From Streptomyces sp. NBC_00341 (GTDB lineage Bacteria > Actinomycetota > Actinomycetes > Streptomycetales > Streptomycetaceae), in the NCBI RefSeq assembly GCF_041435055.1, contig NZ_CP108002.1, forward strand, positions 1,302,001 to 1,366,000: DNA of 64,000 nt. Direction: 5' to 3'. Shown here in pieces: positions 1 through 8,394 of this stretch. The notes below the pieces were generated by a model. It did not search any database and was not told where the DNA came from. It saw nothing but the letters and a program-made list of their open reading frames with translations. Made by a program: the position numbers and the translations under genes. Each line of letters starts with the position of its first letter. The first letter of the stretch is position 1.

Positions 1-927
1 GGTGACCAGACCGGACCGCAGCACCGCGCCGATCGCCGCGGCCTTGCGCTGGCCGCCCGCGATCGCCACCACCTCGGGGATCCGGCGCAGCCGGTCCGCC
101 TCGACCGTGATGCAGCGCTCACCGAGGTCCCGGCCGACCCGCCGGCCCTCCGAGTCGAAGAGGTGCGCCGACATCTCGGCGGCGACGCCGAGCGAGGCGT
201 AGTGCTCGCGCTCCTCGTCGGACAGCATGTCGTGCACCGTGGAGATGCCGGGCTCCCAGGAGCCGATGGACACCGCCGCGACCGTCACCTTGTCGAAGTA
301 CTCGAAGGCGCGGGCGATCCCCGTCTGGTGGCGCAGCGCGGCGGCCGTGGCCGGGTCGGGCAGCAGCATCGGCGCGTAGATCGGGTGGGCCTCGCCGCCG
401 GAGACCTGCGCGGCCCGCCGGACCGCCTCGACCGAGCCGCGCTCGGCGGTGCCCGCGTCGTACACCCCGGTGAGCTGCACGACCGTGCACGGCGGGAGCC
501 GGTCCAGGGCGGCGGCCATGTGGATGGTGGACCGGCCCCAGGCCAGCCCGAGCACATCGCCCTCGTTCACCAGTTCGCCGAGCAGATCGGCCGCGACCTC
601 GCCCAGGTTCTCCGGATCGGCGGCGTCGTCCTGCTCCTCCGCGGGGGACTCGACCACGACCGCGTGGCGCAGCCCGTAACGCGCGCGGAGCGCGTCGGAG
701 CGCTCGGCGTCCAGCTCTGCGGGGACCCGGATCTCGATCCGTACGAGGTCGCGCTCCAGCGCCGTCTCCAGGACCCTGGCGACCTTGAAGCGGCTGACGC
801 CGAACTCCTCCGCGATCTGGATCTTGGATTTGCCCTCAAGGTAGAAGCGGCGGGCCATGGCCGCCGCCTGCACCAGCTCCGCGGGCCCCATCCGCAGGGC
901 GGACCGGCCCGCCGACATTGCAGACAC
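1..927 (-). CDS. SorC/DeoR-family sugar-binding transcriptional regulator, 3' end cut by window edge
   Basis: An N-terminal helix-turn-helix (about residues 14-50, with 'KSKIQIAEEFGVSRFKVARV') is followed by a SorC-type sugar-phosphate-binding effector domain containing 'GDVLGLAWGRST' and 'EYFDKVTVAAVSIGSW'. Such proteins bind operators as oligomers and are released or activated by a phosphorylated sugar. The reading frame is still open at base 1, so the last residues are missing. The GTG at 927 is chosen because GAGGAG lies about six bases upstream; an ATG at 918 in the same frame has no better site. It lies downstream of rpe in the same direction with a gap of about 155 bases, which suggests control of pentose-phosphate or related sugar genes; the exact ligand is unknown. 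Confidence 0.85.
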   Translation of the reverse strand, partial: MSAMSAGRSALRMGPAELVQAAAMARRFYLEGKSKIQIAEEFGVSRFKVARVLETALERDLVRIEIRVPAELDAERSDALRARYGLRHAVVVESPAEEQDDAADPENLGEVAADLLGELVNEGDVLGLAWGRSTIHMAAALDRLPPCTVVQLTGVYDAGTAERGSVEAVRRAAQVSGGEAHPIYAPMLLPDPATAAALRHQTGIARAFEYFDKVTVAAVSIGSWEPGISTVHDMLSDEEREHYASLGVAAEMSAHLFDSEGRRVGRDLGERCITVEADRLRRIPEVVAIAGGQRKAAAIGAVLRSGLVT

Positions 928-1082
928 CGCGTTCTCCTCACTGCTGTTCACGCTCTCGATACGCCGTTCATCCTGTCAGATACGGCGATCCTTGATCGGC
1001 CACGTCGGGCCGCGTTCATCTGCCCTTGGCCGGACCGACCGGCGATCGGGGGCCGGAGCGGCTGCCTGCTCCGTCGCCCCCG

Positions 1083-1766
1083 TCAGTGGCCGCACGCCCA
1101 CGGCGCCGAGGCGGTGGCCCCGTCGGCCTTCGCGCGCAGCGCCCGCACCGCCTCGGCCGGGTCCTTGGCGCCGTACACGGCGGAGCCCGCGACGAAGACG
1201 TCGGCGCCGGCGTCCGCGCACCGCTCGATGGTGGACTCGGAGACTCCGCCGTCGACCTGGAGCCACAGTTCGAGGCCGTGCCGGGAGATCAGCTCACGGG
1301 TGCGGCGGATCTTCGGCAGCATGATGTCCAGGAAGGACTGGCCCCCGAAGCCCGGCTCGACCGTCATGATCAGCAGCATGTCCAGCTCGGGGAGCAGGTC
1401 CTCGTACGGTTCGATGGGCGTCGCCGGCTTGAGCGCCATGGAGGCGCGGGCGCCCTTGGCCCGGATCTCCCGCGCCAGCCGTACGGGGGCTGCCGCGGCC
1501 TCCACGTGGAAGGTGACGGAACCCGCGCCCGCCTCGACGTACTGCGGGGCCCAGCGGTCCGCGTCCTCGATCATCAGATGGCAGTCCAGCGGGGTGTCCG
1601 TGGCCCTGCTGAGCGATTCCACGATCGGCACACCGAGGGTCAGATTGGGCACGAAGTGGTTGTCCATGACGTCGACATGAAGCCAGTCGGCGCCTTCGAC
1701 GGCCTGTGCCTCCTCGGCGAGGCGTGCGAAGTCGGCGGAGAGAATGCTGGGGTTGATCTGGGCCAT
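1083..1766 (-). CDS. rpe: Ribulose-phosphate 3-epimerase
   Basis: This TIM-barrel enzyme interconverts D-ribulose 5-phosphate and D-xylulose 5-phosphate in the cytosolic pentose phosphate pathway. Hallmarks are the start '[13 protein letters not shown]', the metal and catalytic segment '[13 protein letters not shown]', 'CHLMIEDAD', '[12 protein letters not shown]' and '[11 protein letters not shown]'. The length of 227 residues is normal. The reading frame extends upstream to 1817, but the conserved N-terminus begins at the ATG at 1766. It lies just behind the terminator of the preQ0 operon and has its own upstream region of about 180 bases, so it is probably transcribed separately from that operon and together with, or just ahead of, the SorC-type regulator. 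Confidence 0.95.
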   Translation of the reverse strand: MAQINPSILSADFARLAEEAQAVEGADWLHVDVMDNHFVPNLTLGVPIVESLSRATDTPLDCHLMIEDADRWAPQYVEAGAGSVTFHVEAAAAPVRLAREIRAKGARASMALKPATPIEPYEDLLPELDMLLIMTVEPGFGGQSFLDIMLPKIRRTRELISRHGLELWLQVDGGVSESTIERCADAGADVFVAGSAVYGAKDPAEAVRALRAKADGATASAPWACGH

Positions 1767-1915
1767 GGGTCCAGCCTGCCATGTTCTGCGGCACTTCCCC
1801 GCTTCGGTGCGCTCCAAAGCCTCACGGGATCATTACGGTTCGCACATTCCTGGCTTTATCGCCCACGGACGATCACCAGGACAGCGGCCGTTCCCCGACG
1901 TCCGCGTCGTCGGCA

Positions 1916-1965
1916 GGCCACGGGCCTCTGAGGAATCCCAGGGGCCTCCTCAGAGGCCCGTGGCC
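1916..1965 (-). terminator. Perfect 19-bp hairpin at end of the preQ0 operon
   Basis: The arms 1916-1934 and 1947-1965 are perfectly complementary around a 12-base loop. The right arm includes the last codons and stop of the glycosyltransferase gene (stop at 1950-1952). No U-tract follows, as is usual for Streptomyces terminators. It separates the accessory operon from rpe. Confidence 0.8.
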
Positions 1966-3047
1966 CTCAGGAAGGCCTCCGCGATCCGCGCGGGGGTGTG
2001 TTCTGCGACCTGGAGGGGCGCCTGTCGTGCGGCGGCGTGGTAGGCGTCCGGGTCGTCGAGGAGTTCGGCTGTGGCCCGCCACAGACGTTCGGGTCCGTCG
2101 ACGAGATCCAGCATCCGGCCGGCCGCGCCGGTGAGCGTGGGCAGGTGCCCGAGTCCGTAGCCCACCACCGGGGTTCCCACCGAGAGTGCTTCCGCGGCCA
2201 CGTTGCCGAACGTCTCGGGGAGAATCGAGGGCAGCACGGCGACGGCGGCGCCCGCCAGGAAGGGCTGGACCTCCTGCCAGGGCAGGGCGGGGAGGATCGA
2301 GACGTCAGGCAGGGACGCGGCCAGGGCGCGGCACTCGGCGATCACCCGGTCCTGCATGCCGGTCCGGAACTCGAATCCGGCCGATGCCAGCACGATGTCC
2401 ACCGGGCGGCCGAGGTCGTGGGGAAAAGCACGCAGGAGTTCGGAGATCCCCTTCTGCGGATCGGCGCGGGCCAGCGTCCGTACCGGACCGCCGCGGCGCA
2501 GCCGTTCACGCTCGTCGTCGGGGGGCGCGGTGCCCTGCCGGGGCAGGGCGTTGGGCAGCGAGAGCCAGCCTTCCGTGTCGAGTCCGGCCCGGCGGGCCTC
2601 GTCGGTCAGGAAGTCGCTGACGGTCAGCACGGCGTCCGGGCGGTGGGCGAGGCTCTCCAGCATGCGTTCGTCGGTACGCAGGAAGTGGACCATCAGAGCC
2701 GTGCGCACCCCGGGCGGCGCGGGTGCGAGGTACCCCAGACCCACGACCGCGTCGACCCAGCACACCAGGTCCACGTCGTGCTCGCGCAGAAGCCCGCGGA
2801 CTTCGCGGCACACCGGTTCCGGATCTGCGAGCAGGTTCAGTGCCTCGTCGTAGACGATCGGCCGTGGCAGGGTCAGGCTGTCGAGCCTCAGGAGGTGGGG
2901 ACCGTCCGCACCGGTGGCCGGACCGGCTGCCACGATCACGGCGTGATGGCCCAGTTCGCGCAGACCGTCGGCGAGCGAAGCGACGCTGCGCTCGATCCCG
3001 GCAGGTTCGCTGGGATTGTGCGTCAACAGGACGAAGGCGATGTTCAC
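1950..3047 (-). CDS. GT4-like (GT-B) glycosyltransferase of the preQ0 operon
   Basis: The protein has 365 residues. It opens with the Rossmann strand and glycine loop typical of GT4 enzymes ('MNIAFVLLTHN' then 'PAGIER'). Near the C-terminus is the family's E-x7-E signature, E278 to E286 in 'PETFGNVAAEALS', followed by 'GTPVVGYGLGHLP', which binds the nucleotide-sugar donor. It has no signal peptide or membrane segment, so it acts in the cytosol. GTG at 3047 is used with a GGAGG-like site upstream. It is the last gene of the queC-queE-queD-folE-methyltransferase operon, so the inferred acceptor is preQ0 or a methylated preQ0, giving a nucleoside-like glycoside. The donor sugar cannot be read from the sequence. 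A sugar-lipid or polysaccharide role is possible but less likely in this setting. Confidence 0.85.
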   Translation of the reverse strand: MNIAFVLLTHNPSEPAGIERSVASLADGLRELGHHAVIVAAGPATGADGPHLLRLDSLTLPRPIVYDEALNLLADPEPVCREVRGLLREHDVDLVCWVDAVVGLGYLAPAPPGVRTALMVHFLRTDERMLESLAHRPDAVLTVSDFLTDEARRAGLDTEGWLSLPNALPRQGTAPPDDERERLRRGGPVRTLARADPQKGISELLRAFPHDLGRPVDIVLASAGFEFRTGMQDRVIAECRALAASLPDVSILPALPWQEVQPFLAGAAVAVLPSILPETFGNVAAEALSVGTPVVGYGLGHLPTLTGAAGRMLDLVDGPERLWRATAELLDDPDAYHAAARQAPLQVAEHTPARIAEAFLRATGL

Positions 3048-3134
3048 GCGGGGTGGTCCTCCGTGGCGGGTGCGTGGGAAGGGTGCCGGGCCGGGGCGGA
3101 CTAGGTGTATTGACCCGGCCCGGCGGCAACGCGG

Positions 3135-4022
3135 TTACTCCTGGGGCGGGTTGGGGCGGGCGATCAGCGCGACGCCCTGATCGCCGATGGCGTGGGGGCG
3201 TCGCGCGAAGTGGCGACGTAGCGCGGGGGCGATGGCCCGTCGCATGTCGGGGGCGCGCGGATGGTCCTCGTACCAGAGGTTGACCAGGGATCCGGCGGCG
3301 GCGTGGACCCGTTCCTCCGGCGCGGTCTCAGGGAAGTGCAGGGCGGCCTCGGTCCGGTGCAGCGAGAAGTGCCGGAATCCGAGCGGGGCGAGGATTTCAG
3401 CGGCGGTGGCCAGCAGGAATCCCTGATGGTCGAGGGGTTCGCCGGAGAGCGGTACGCAGGTCTCGTTGAGCAGGCCCACGAGTTCGTTGTCCGGGGCTCC
3501 GCCGATCAGCACGATCCGGGCCTGGGGGTGGCCGATGTCGCATACCCGCGCCATCTCGCGTACGGACTGTTCCAGGTCGTCCACGTAGGGAAGGACCCAG
3601 GCGGCCAGCACCGCGTCGAAGCTCCGGTCGGGGAAGGGCAGCGATTCGGCGTGCCCGGGGACGGGCTCGACCGTCCCTGTGCGGCTGTCGCCGGCGTGCG
3701 CGTTGAGCGTGGCGACCCGGGAGCCGTGCGGTTCGACGGTGGTGCAGTGGCCCAGTTGGCTCGCGACCGCCCGGGTCAGTTCGCCGGTTCCCCCACCGAC
3801 GTCGAGGACGCGGTGGCTGGCAGCGGTGGCACTGCGGACGAGGGCGATCTCCTCGCGGCGCTCCAGCCGTCCGGTGAAACCCAGCCAGCCTGCGTGGCCG
3901 AGGCGGTGGGGCCCGCGGTAGCGGACCGGCATCCGGTCGGAAGGCCCGCAGAGGGGGTGGCGGCGCACATCCAGGACATCGGTGACGGACGGAGTGACGG
4001 CGGTGGGCGTGTGGGTGGGCAA
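3135..4022 (-). CDS. Class I SAM-dependent methyltransferase of the preQ0 operon
   Basis: The protein has 295 residues with SAM motif I 'VLDVGGGTGELTR' (from about residue 72), the acidic post-I segment 'CTTVEPHG', and motif IV-like 'RSFDAVLAAWVLPYV'. This is a Methyltransf_11-like fold that transfers a methyl group from S-adenosylmethionine to an O, N or C atom of a small molecule. The start is a TTG at 4022 with AGGAG about seven bases upstream. The gene lies between folE (gap 120 bases) and the glycosyltransferase (gap 87). By context it should methylate preQ0 or its glycoside: the C4/C6 oxygen of the base or a sugar hydroxyl are both possible. The substrate is inferred, not seen. Confidence 0.8.
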   Translation of the reverse strand: MPTHTPTAVTPSVTDVLDVRRHPLCGPSDRMPVRYRGPHRLGHAGWLGFTGRLERREEIALVRSATAASHRVLDVGGGTGELTRAVASQLGHCTTVEPHGSRVATLNAHAGDSRTGTVEPVPGHAESLPFPDRSFDAVLAAWVLPYVDDLEQSVREMARVCDIGHPQARIVLIGGAPDNELVGLLNETCVPLSGEPLDHQGFLLATAAEILAPLGFRHFSLHRTEAALHFPETAPEERVHAAAGSLVNLWYEDHPRAPDMRRAIAPALRRHFARRPHAIGDQGVALIARPNPPQE

Positions 4023-4142
4023 GGTGTTCTCCTGTGCCTGTCGCGGGACAGTCGGTCGGGTCGCGACGCGCCGTCCGGGCAGTGCGCGCCGTCTCGTCGG
4101 GCGGCATCGGCCGGCGTGCGTGCGTCGCCGCTCCGGTGGACG

Positions 4143-4793
4143 TCAGCGTCCGGTGCGGGTCGGTGCCAGAGCGAGGACCTGTGCGCGCAGGCCCGGGTCG
4201 GCGCTGAACCGGCCCGTCAGGTGGGTGGTGACCATCACCGCGCCATGCGCCTGGGCCCCCCGTTGGGTCATGCAGGCGTGTTCGGAACGGATCAGACAGG
4301 CCGCGCCGAGCGAGTCCAGATTCCGGGTGAGGGCGTCGGTGACCTGACCGCCCAGCCGTTCCTGCACCTGGGGGCGCGCGCCGTACTCCTGGAGCAGCCG
4401 GGCGAGCTTGGACAGGCCGACGATGTGGGCGTCGGGCCGGGGGAGATAGGCGACGGTCGCCCGGCCCACGAACGGCAGGACGTGGTGCTCGCACAGGGCG
4501 ACGAAGGGGACGTCGACGGCGGCGATGACTCCCTGGTCCGTGGACTCGGGCGGGAACTGGACCCGCAGATGACGGTCCGGGTCGAGGCGGAGTCCGCGGG
4601 TCATCTCGGCCAGAGCCGTGACGAACCGGTGCGGGGTCTGTTCGGTCGAGGTGGTGTCGCAGTCGATGCCCAGGGCCGAGAACATCTCTCTCGCGTGTGT
4701 GGTGGCCTGCGCCAAGGCAGGTTCGCCCGGGGCGCCGATCGCGGCCGGGTCCGTCTCTGCTTCCGCTGTGCTCGGGTGGCTCGTGATGGTCAT
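4143..4793 (-). CDS. folE: GTP cyclohydrolase I
   Basis: The enzyme opens GTP to 7,8-dihydroneopterin triphosphate, the first step to preQ0 and also to folate. Zinc ligands are present: C101 and H104 in 'LCEHHVLPF' and C174 in 'SEHACMTQRG'. Length is 216 residues, normal for type I. The ATG at 4793 has AGGA nine bases upstream; the ATG at 4802 directly abuts that site and is unlikely. Lying in an operon with queD, queE and queC, it probably serves as the dedicated supply of dihydroneopterin triphosphate for 7-deazapurine synthesis, as a second copy beside the chromosomal folate enzyme, which is not in this window. Confidence 0.95.
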   Translation of the reverse strand: MTITSHPSTAEAETDPAAIGAPGEPALAQATTHAREMFSALGIDCDTTSTEQTPHRFVTALAEMTRGLRLDPDRHLRVQFPPESTDQGVIAAVDVPFVALCEHHVLPFVGRATVAYLPRPDAHIVGLSKLARLLQEYGARPQVQERLGGQVTDALTRNLDSLGAACLIRSEHACMTQRGAQAHGAVMVTTHLTGRFSADPGLRAQVLALAPTRTGR

Positions 4794-4841
4794 GCGCACC
4801 ATTCCTGAACGGGTGACACGGAGGAACGGCCGCTGGACGGG

Positions 4842-5360
4842 TCAGGTCCGGGCATGGCGCCATCCCGCGGTGTTGACGTGTGTCTCGCTCACGACGACCT
4901 CGCTGACGACGGCGCCGGCGGCGGCGGACAGCTCAAGGAGGGCCTGGCCGACCACGCGTGCGAGCAGTTCGGCCACCGCCTCGACGGTCGGATGGGGAAG
5001 ATCTACCGCGAAGCGCTCCGCCGGGCCGGGGTCACTCGCGCCGAAGCGGAAGACCTTGCTGCGGTGCTCGGCCAGGATGCCTGCGAGGGGGTCGTCCGCT
5101 CCGAGCATGGCCCCGTGGTCGAGGTGGGTGTCGATCCAGGATCTGACCCGGCCCTTGAAGGCCCCGAACTCGACGACCGTCCCCCGCTCCAGCAGCGGGG
5201 CCGTGACGGTGGCCTCCATCCACCAGGAATGCCCATGGAGGTTGACGCATTTGCCGACCAGATGCGGAATCCGGTGCGCGGTCTCGAAGTTGTGCCGTAC
5301 CGATACCGAATGGGCCGCCTTCGGGCCTTCGGGTAACTCAGGCGGATGTACCGCGCCCAT
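4842..5360 (-). CDS. queD: 6-carboxy-5,6,7,8-tetrahydropterin synthase QueD
   Basis: QueD converts dihydroneopterin triphosphate to 6-carboxytetrahydropterin, the second step to preQ0. The zinc triad is visible as H29 in 'NFETAHRI' and H42/H44 in 'CVNLHGHSW'. C38 of that motif is the catalytic cysteine, and 'DTHLDHGAML' and the C-terminal 'VVVSETHV' are also family hallmarks. Length is 172 residues. The ATG at 5360 shares one base with the queE stop (TGATG), so translation is coupled. Codon 9 is TTA (5334-5336), the rare leucine codon read by the bldA tRNA in Streptomyces, so synthesis is likely limited to late growth. Confidence 0.93.
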   Translation of the reverse strand: MGAVHPPELPEGPKAAHSVSVRHNFETAHRIPHLVGKCVNLHGHSWWMEATVTAPLLERGTVVEFGAFKGRVRSWIDTHLDHGAMLGADDPLAGILAEHRSKVFRFGASDPGPAERFAVDLPHPTVEAVAELLARVVGQALLELSAAAGAVVSEVVVSETHVNTAGWRHART

Positions 5361-5995
5361 CAGGGAATTCCGAGGTACTTGTGGGTTTGCAGGGAGAAGT
5401 TCCACAGCGGGTGCTCCAGGCAGTACTCGACGGTGGCGCGGGTGTTGGCGGCGATGTCCGGTCCGTCCATCGGCTGGAGGCGGAACGAGTCGAAGTCCAG
5501 GTGCTCGAACCGTGCGGGGTCGCCGTGCTGCTGGGGGTAGACGAGTTTGAGTTCGTCGCCGCGCTCCACGACCATCCGCGAGCCGATCTTCGGGCTCACG
5601 CACAACCAGTCGATGCCCGGGGGCGGCACCCTGGTTCCGTTGGTCTCGACCGAGACCGTGAAGCCGCGGTCGTGCAGGGCTTCGACGGCGGGGGCGTCGA
5701 GCTGGAGAAGCGGCTCTCCGCCCGTGCAGACAACGAACCGCTGGGCGTCGGTGCGGGGCGCCCACTGCTCCAGGACGTTGTCGGCCAGCGCCTCGGGGGT
5801 CGCGAAGCGGCCGCCGTTCTCACCGTCGGTACCGACGAAGTCAGTGTCGCAGAAGGCACAGACGGCCCGGTGGCGGTCCTTCTCCCGGCCGGTCCACAGA
5901 TTGCAGTTGGAGAAGCGGCAGAAGACCGCGGGCCGCCCCGCGTGCCGCCCCTCGCCCTGGAGCGTGTAGAAGATCTCTTTCACCCGGTAGGTCAT
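5360..5995 (-). CDS. queE: 7-carboxy-7-deazaguanine synthase QueE (radical SAM)
   Basis: This radical SAM enzyme contracts 6-carboxytetrahydropterin to 7-carboxy-7-deazaguanine. The start '[16 protein letters not shown]' is typical. The cluster cysteines are C31, C46 and C49, spaced C-x14-C-x2-C as in the actinobacterial and proteobacterial QueE subclass. '[10 protein letters not shown]' and 'VSVETNGT' are the SAM-binding GGE and NG segments. The length is 211 residues. The frame continues upstream to 6115, but the ATG at 5995 overlaps the queC stop by four bases (ATGA), giving tight coupling. It acts between QueD and QueC. Confidence 0.95.
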   Translation of the reverse strand: MTYRVKEIFYTLQGEGRHAGRPAVFCRFSNCNLWTGREKDRHRAVCAFCDTDFVGTDGENGGRFATPEALADNVLEQWAPRTDAQRFVVCTGGEPLLQLDAPAVEALHDRGFTVSVETNGTRVPPPGIDWLCVSPKIGSRMVVERGDELKLVYPQQHGDPARFEHLDFDSFRLQPMDGPDIAANTRATVEYCLEHPLWNFSLQTHKYLGIP

Positions 5996-6693
5996 GCGGG
6001 CGCGCCCTGGTAGGTGATCGGATCGGGGAATCCGGCCTCGGTGAAGCCCTTCAGCCGCAGCAGGCAGGTGTCGCAGTGGCCACAGGCCCGCCCGCTGTCG
6101 TCGGGGTCGTAGCAACTGGAGGTCAGCGCGTAGTCGACGCCGAGAGCGGTTCCCGTGCGGATGATCTCCGCCTTGGACAGGTCCAGCAGCGGCGAGTGCA
6201 GCGTGATCCGGCGCTTCCCCTCGACCGCCGACCTGGTCGCGAGGTTGGCCATCGCCTCGAAGGCCCCCAGGTACTCGGGCCGGCAGTCGGGGTATCCGCT
6301 GTAGTCGACGGCCGTGACTCCGGTGAAGATGTCCGCGGCCCCGACGACCTCCGCGTAGGCGAGCGCGAACGACAGGAAGATCGTGTTGCGGGCCGGCACG
6401 TACGTAGCCGGGATGCCCTCCCCCATCTCCGCTTCGCCGCGCCCCTTGGGGACGTCGACGCCGGCATCGGTCAGCGCCGAACCGCCGAAGACGCGGAGGT
6501 CGATGTCCGCGACGACGTGCCGCTCAACTCCTTGCCGCTCTGCGACCCTCCGGGCGGCGGCCAATTCGACGGAATGCCGTTGTCCATAGCTGAAACTGAG
6601 AGCGTAGGGAGTGAATCCCCGGTCTTTCGCCACCGCCAGGGCGGTCGTCGAGTCTAGGCCGCCACTGAGGAGTACGATCGCCGATTCCGCCAT
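5992..6693 (-). CDS. queC: 7-cyano-7-deazaguanine (preQ0) synthase QueC
   Basis: QueC uses ATP and ammonia to turn 7-carboxy-7-deazaguanine into the nitrile preQ0. It has the PP-loop '[12 protein letters not shown]' near the N-terminus and a C-terminal zinc knot with four cysteines in 'SSCYDPDD' and 'ACGHCDTCL'. It has 233 residues from the ATG at 6693, which is preceded by GAAAGG; a longer frame to 6732 lacks conservation. It is the first gene of the operon. No queF, queA or tgt lies nearby, so preQ0 is probably the end product passed to the methyl- and glycosyltransferases rather than to tRNA. Confidence 0.95.
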   Translation of the reverse strand: MAESAIVLLSGGLDSTTALAVAKDRGFTPYALSFSYGQRHSVELAAARRVAERQGVERHVVADIDLRVFGGSALTDAGVDVPKGRGEAEMGEGIPATYVPARNTIFLSFALAYAEVVGAADIFTGVTAVDYSGYPDCRPEYLGAFEAMANLATRSAVEGKRRITLHSPLLDLSKAEIIRTGTALGVDYALTSSCYDPDDSGRACGHCDTCLLRLKGFTEAGFPDPITYQGAPA

Positions 6694-6779
6694 AGCATGT
6701 ACCTTTCGCCCGCGCGAGCAAGGACACTTCACACCTATACATGCGCGGAGAAAAAGTCACCCAATCGGCCGCCTCATTA

Positions 6780-6810
6780 AACATACGGCAAAGCCGGGAA
6801 AGTAATTCAA
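6780..6810 (-). promoter_or_regulatory. Candidate promoter of the preQ0 operon
   Basis: On the minus strand TTGAAT (6805-6810) and TATGTT (6780-6785) resemble -35 and -10 boxes with a 19-base spacer. The surrounding 6733-6887 is strikingly AT-rich compared with the rest of the window. The spacing is one or two bases long, so this is only a candidate. No RNA switch was recognised in the leader of roughly 85 bases. Confidence 0.35.
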
Positions 6811-6887
6811 TATTCTTTGGCATTTGCCTTCTTTTCATATCCCGGGAAAAGGACATCGGAAAGGCGAATACACGGGGGCGGGTGTGA

Positions 6888-8321
6888 TCAGCCGGTACGC
6901 CGCAGCACGGCGAGGTACATCGCGTCCGTGCCGTGCAGATGCGGCCACAGCTGGACGTCCGGTCCGTCACCCAGGGCGGGCACCCCGGGCATCAGCGGAC
7001 GGGCGTCGACCCACTCGGCCTCGACCGGCGCGCCGCCGCGGCCCTTGAGCACGTCCTCGACGACCACCCGGGTCTCCGCCAGGTGCGGCGAGCAGGTCGC
7101 GTAGCCGACGACGCCGCCGACCCGTACGGCCTTCAGCGCCTCGCGCAGCAGACCGCGCTGGAGCGGCGCGAAGCTCTCCAGGTCCTCCTTGCGGCGCCGC
7201 CAGCGGGACTCCGGCCGGCGGCGCAGCGCGCCGAGGCCCGAGCACGGGACGTCCATCAGGATCCGGTCGAAGGTGCCGGGCCGCCACGGCGGGCGGGTGC
7301 CGTCGGCGGTGATCACCTGGTACGGGCCGGGGTTGCCGGCCAGCGAGCGCTCGACGAGCCGGGCCCGGTGCGGCTGCTTCTCGGCCGCCAGCAGGGCGGC
7401 ACCCCGGCCGGCGGCGAGGGCGGCCAGCAGGGCGGCCTTTCCGCCGGGTCCGGCGCAGCCGTCGAGCCAGCGGGTGTCGCTGCCCTCCAGCGGCGCGTTG
7501 GCGAGGGCCGCGGCGACGAGCTGGCTGCCCTCGTCCTGGACTCCGGCCCGGCTCTCCCGCACGGCGGTCAGGGCGCCGGGCTCACCGCCCTCGGCCATCC
7601 GTACGGCGTAGGGCGACCAGCGGCCCGGGAGCCCGTTGTCCTCGCCGAGCGCATCCATCAGCTCATCGGTGGTGGAGCGGCCGGGGCGGGCGACGAGGGT
7701 GACCTCGGGCCGTTCGTTGTCGGCCTCCAGCAGGTCCTCGATGCCGGCCCGGCCGCCGCCGAGGGCGTCCCACAGCGCGGAGACGATCCAGCGCGGGTGC
7801 GAGTGCACGAGGGCGAGGTGGTCCTCCGCGTCGTCCTCGTAAGAGGGTGCGACCCGCGCCACCCAACCGTCGAAGTCGTCGGCGGTCACCTTGCGCAGGA
7901 CGGCGTTGACGAATTTGGCCCGCCCCTCACCGAGCACCACCCGGGCCAGCTCCACACTGGCGGAGACGGCGGCGTGGGTCGGGATGCGGGTGCCGAGCAG
8001 CTGGTGCACGCCCATGTTGAGCACGTCCAGGACCGGCGGGTCGACCTCGCGCAGCGGCCGGTCGATGCAGGCGGCGACGATCGCGTCGTAGGTGCCCTGG
8101 CGGCGCAGCGTTCCGTAGACAAGCTCGGTCGCCAGCGCCGCGTCCCGGCTGTCGAAGTCGCCCGCCGCGCGGGCCTTCTTCAGCAGCGGGGGAAGGACGA
8201 GGTTGGCGTACGCGTCGCGTTCGTCGACGGCCCTGAGGGCCTCGAAGGCGAGGAACCGGACCGGGTCCTTCTTCGGTCGGCGGTGCGGTGTGGCGGGACG
8301 GCGACGCGGCTGGTCGTTCAC
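6888..8321 (-). CDS. rsmB: 16S rRNA m5C967 methyltransferase RsmB
   Basis: The N-terminal 150 residues form a NusB-like RNA-binding domain ('ALATELVYGTLRRQGTYD', 'VNAVLRKV'). The C-terminal half is the RNA (C5-cytosine) methyltransferase domain with SAM motif 'WLDGCAGPGGKAALLA' and the two catalytic cysteines in 'DVPCSGLG' and 'ATCSPH'. The 477 residues match the family. It methylates C967 of 16S rRNA during 30S assembly. It follows fmt in the same direction with a 73-base gap, and this pairing is common in bacteria. Confidence 0.95.
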   Translation of the reverse strand: MNDQPRRRPATPHRRPKKDPVRFLAFEALRAVDERDAYANLVLPPLLKKARAAGDFDSRDAALATELVYGTLRRQGTYDAIVAACIDRPLREVDPPVLDVLNMGVHQLLGTRIPTHAAVSASVELARVVLGEGRAKFVNAVLRKVTADDFDGWVARVAPSYEDDAEDHLALVHSHPRWIVSALWDALGGGRAGIEDLLEADNERPEVTLVARPGRSTTDELMDALGEDNGLPGRWSPYAVRMAEGGEPGALTAVRESRAGVQDEGSQLVAAALANAPLEGSDTRWLDGCAGPGGKAALLAALAAGRGAALLAAEKQPHRARLVERSLAGNPGPYQVITADGTRPPWRPGTFDRILMDVPCSGLGALRRRPESRWRRRKEDLESFAPLQRGLLREALKAVRVGGVVGYATCSPHLAETRVVVEDVLKGRGGAPVEAEWVDARPLMPGVPALGDGPDVQLWPHLHGTDAMYLAVLRRTG

Positions 8322-8394
8322 GTGAAAGGTGCTCCGCTGATGGTGAGAGGGCGAACCGCCCCAGCCTACGTCCCCGCCCCGGCCCGCCGGTCCG

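Noticed and set aside
4143..4793. folE as part of folate synthesis
   Set aside because: No folP, folB or folK is nearby and the gene is inside the preQ0 operon, so a dedicated role is more likely, although folate supply cannot be excluded.
1950..6693. Toyocamycin/sangivamycin or Dpd DNA-modification cluster
   Set aside because: The nitrile hydratase, ToyH-type phosphoribosyltransferase and dpd genes expected for those systems are not present.
6524..6970. 148-codon minus-strand frame over the queC leader
   Set aside because: It overlaps the start of queC in another frame and has no recognisable domain.
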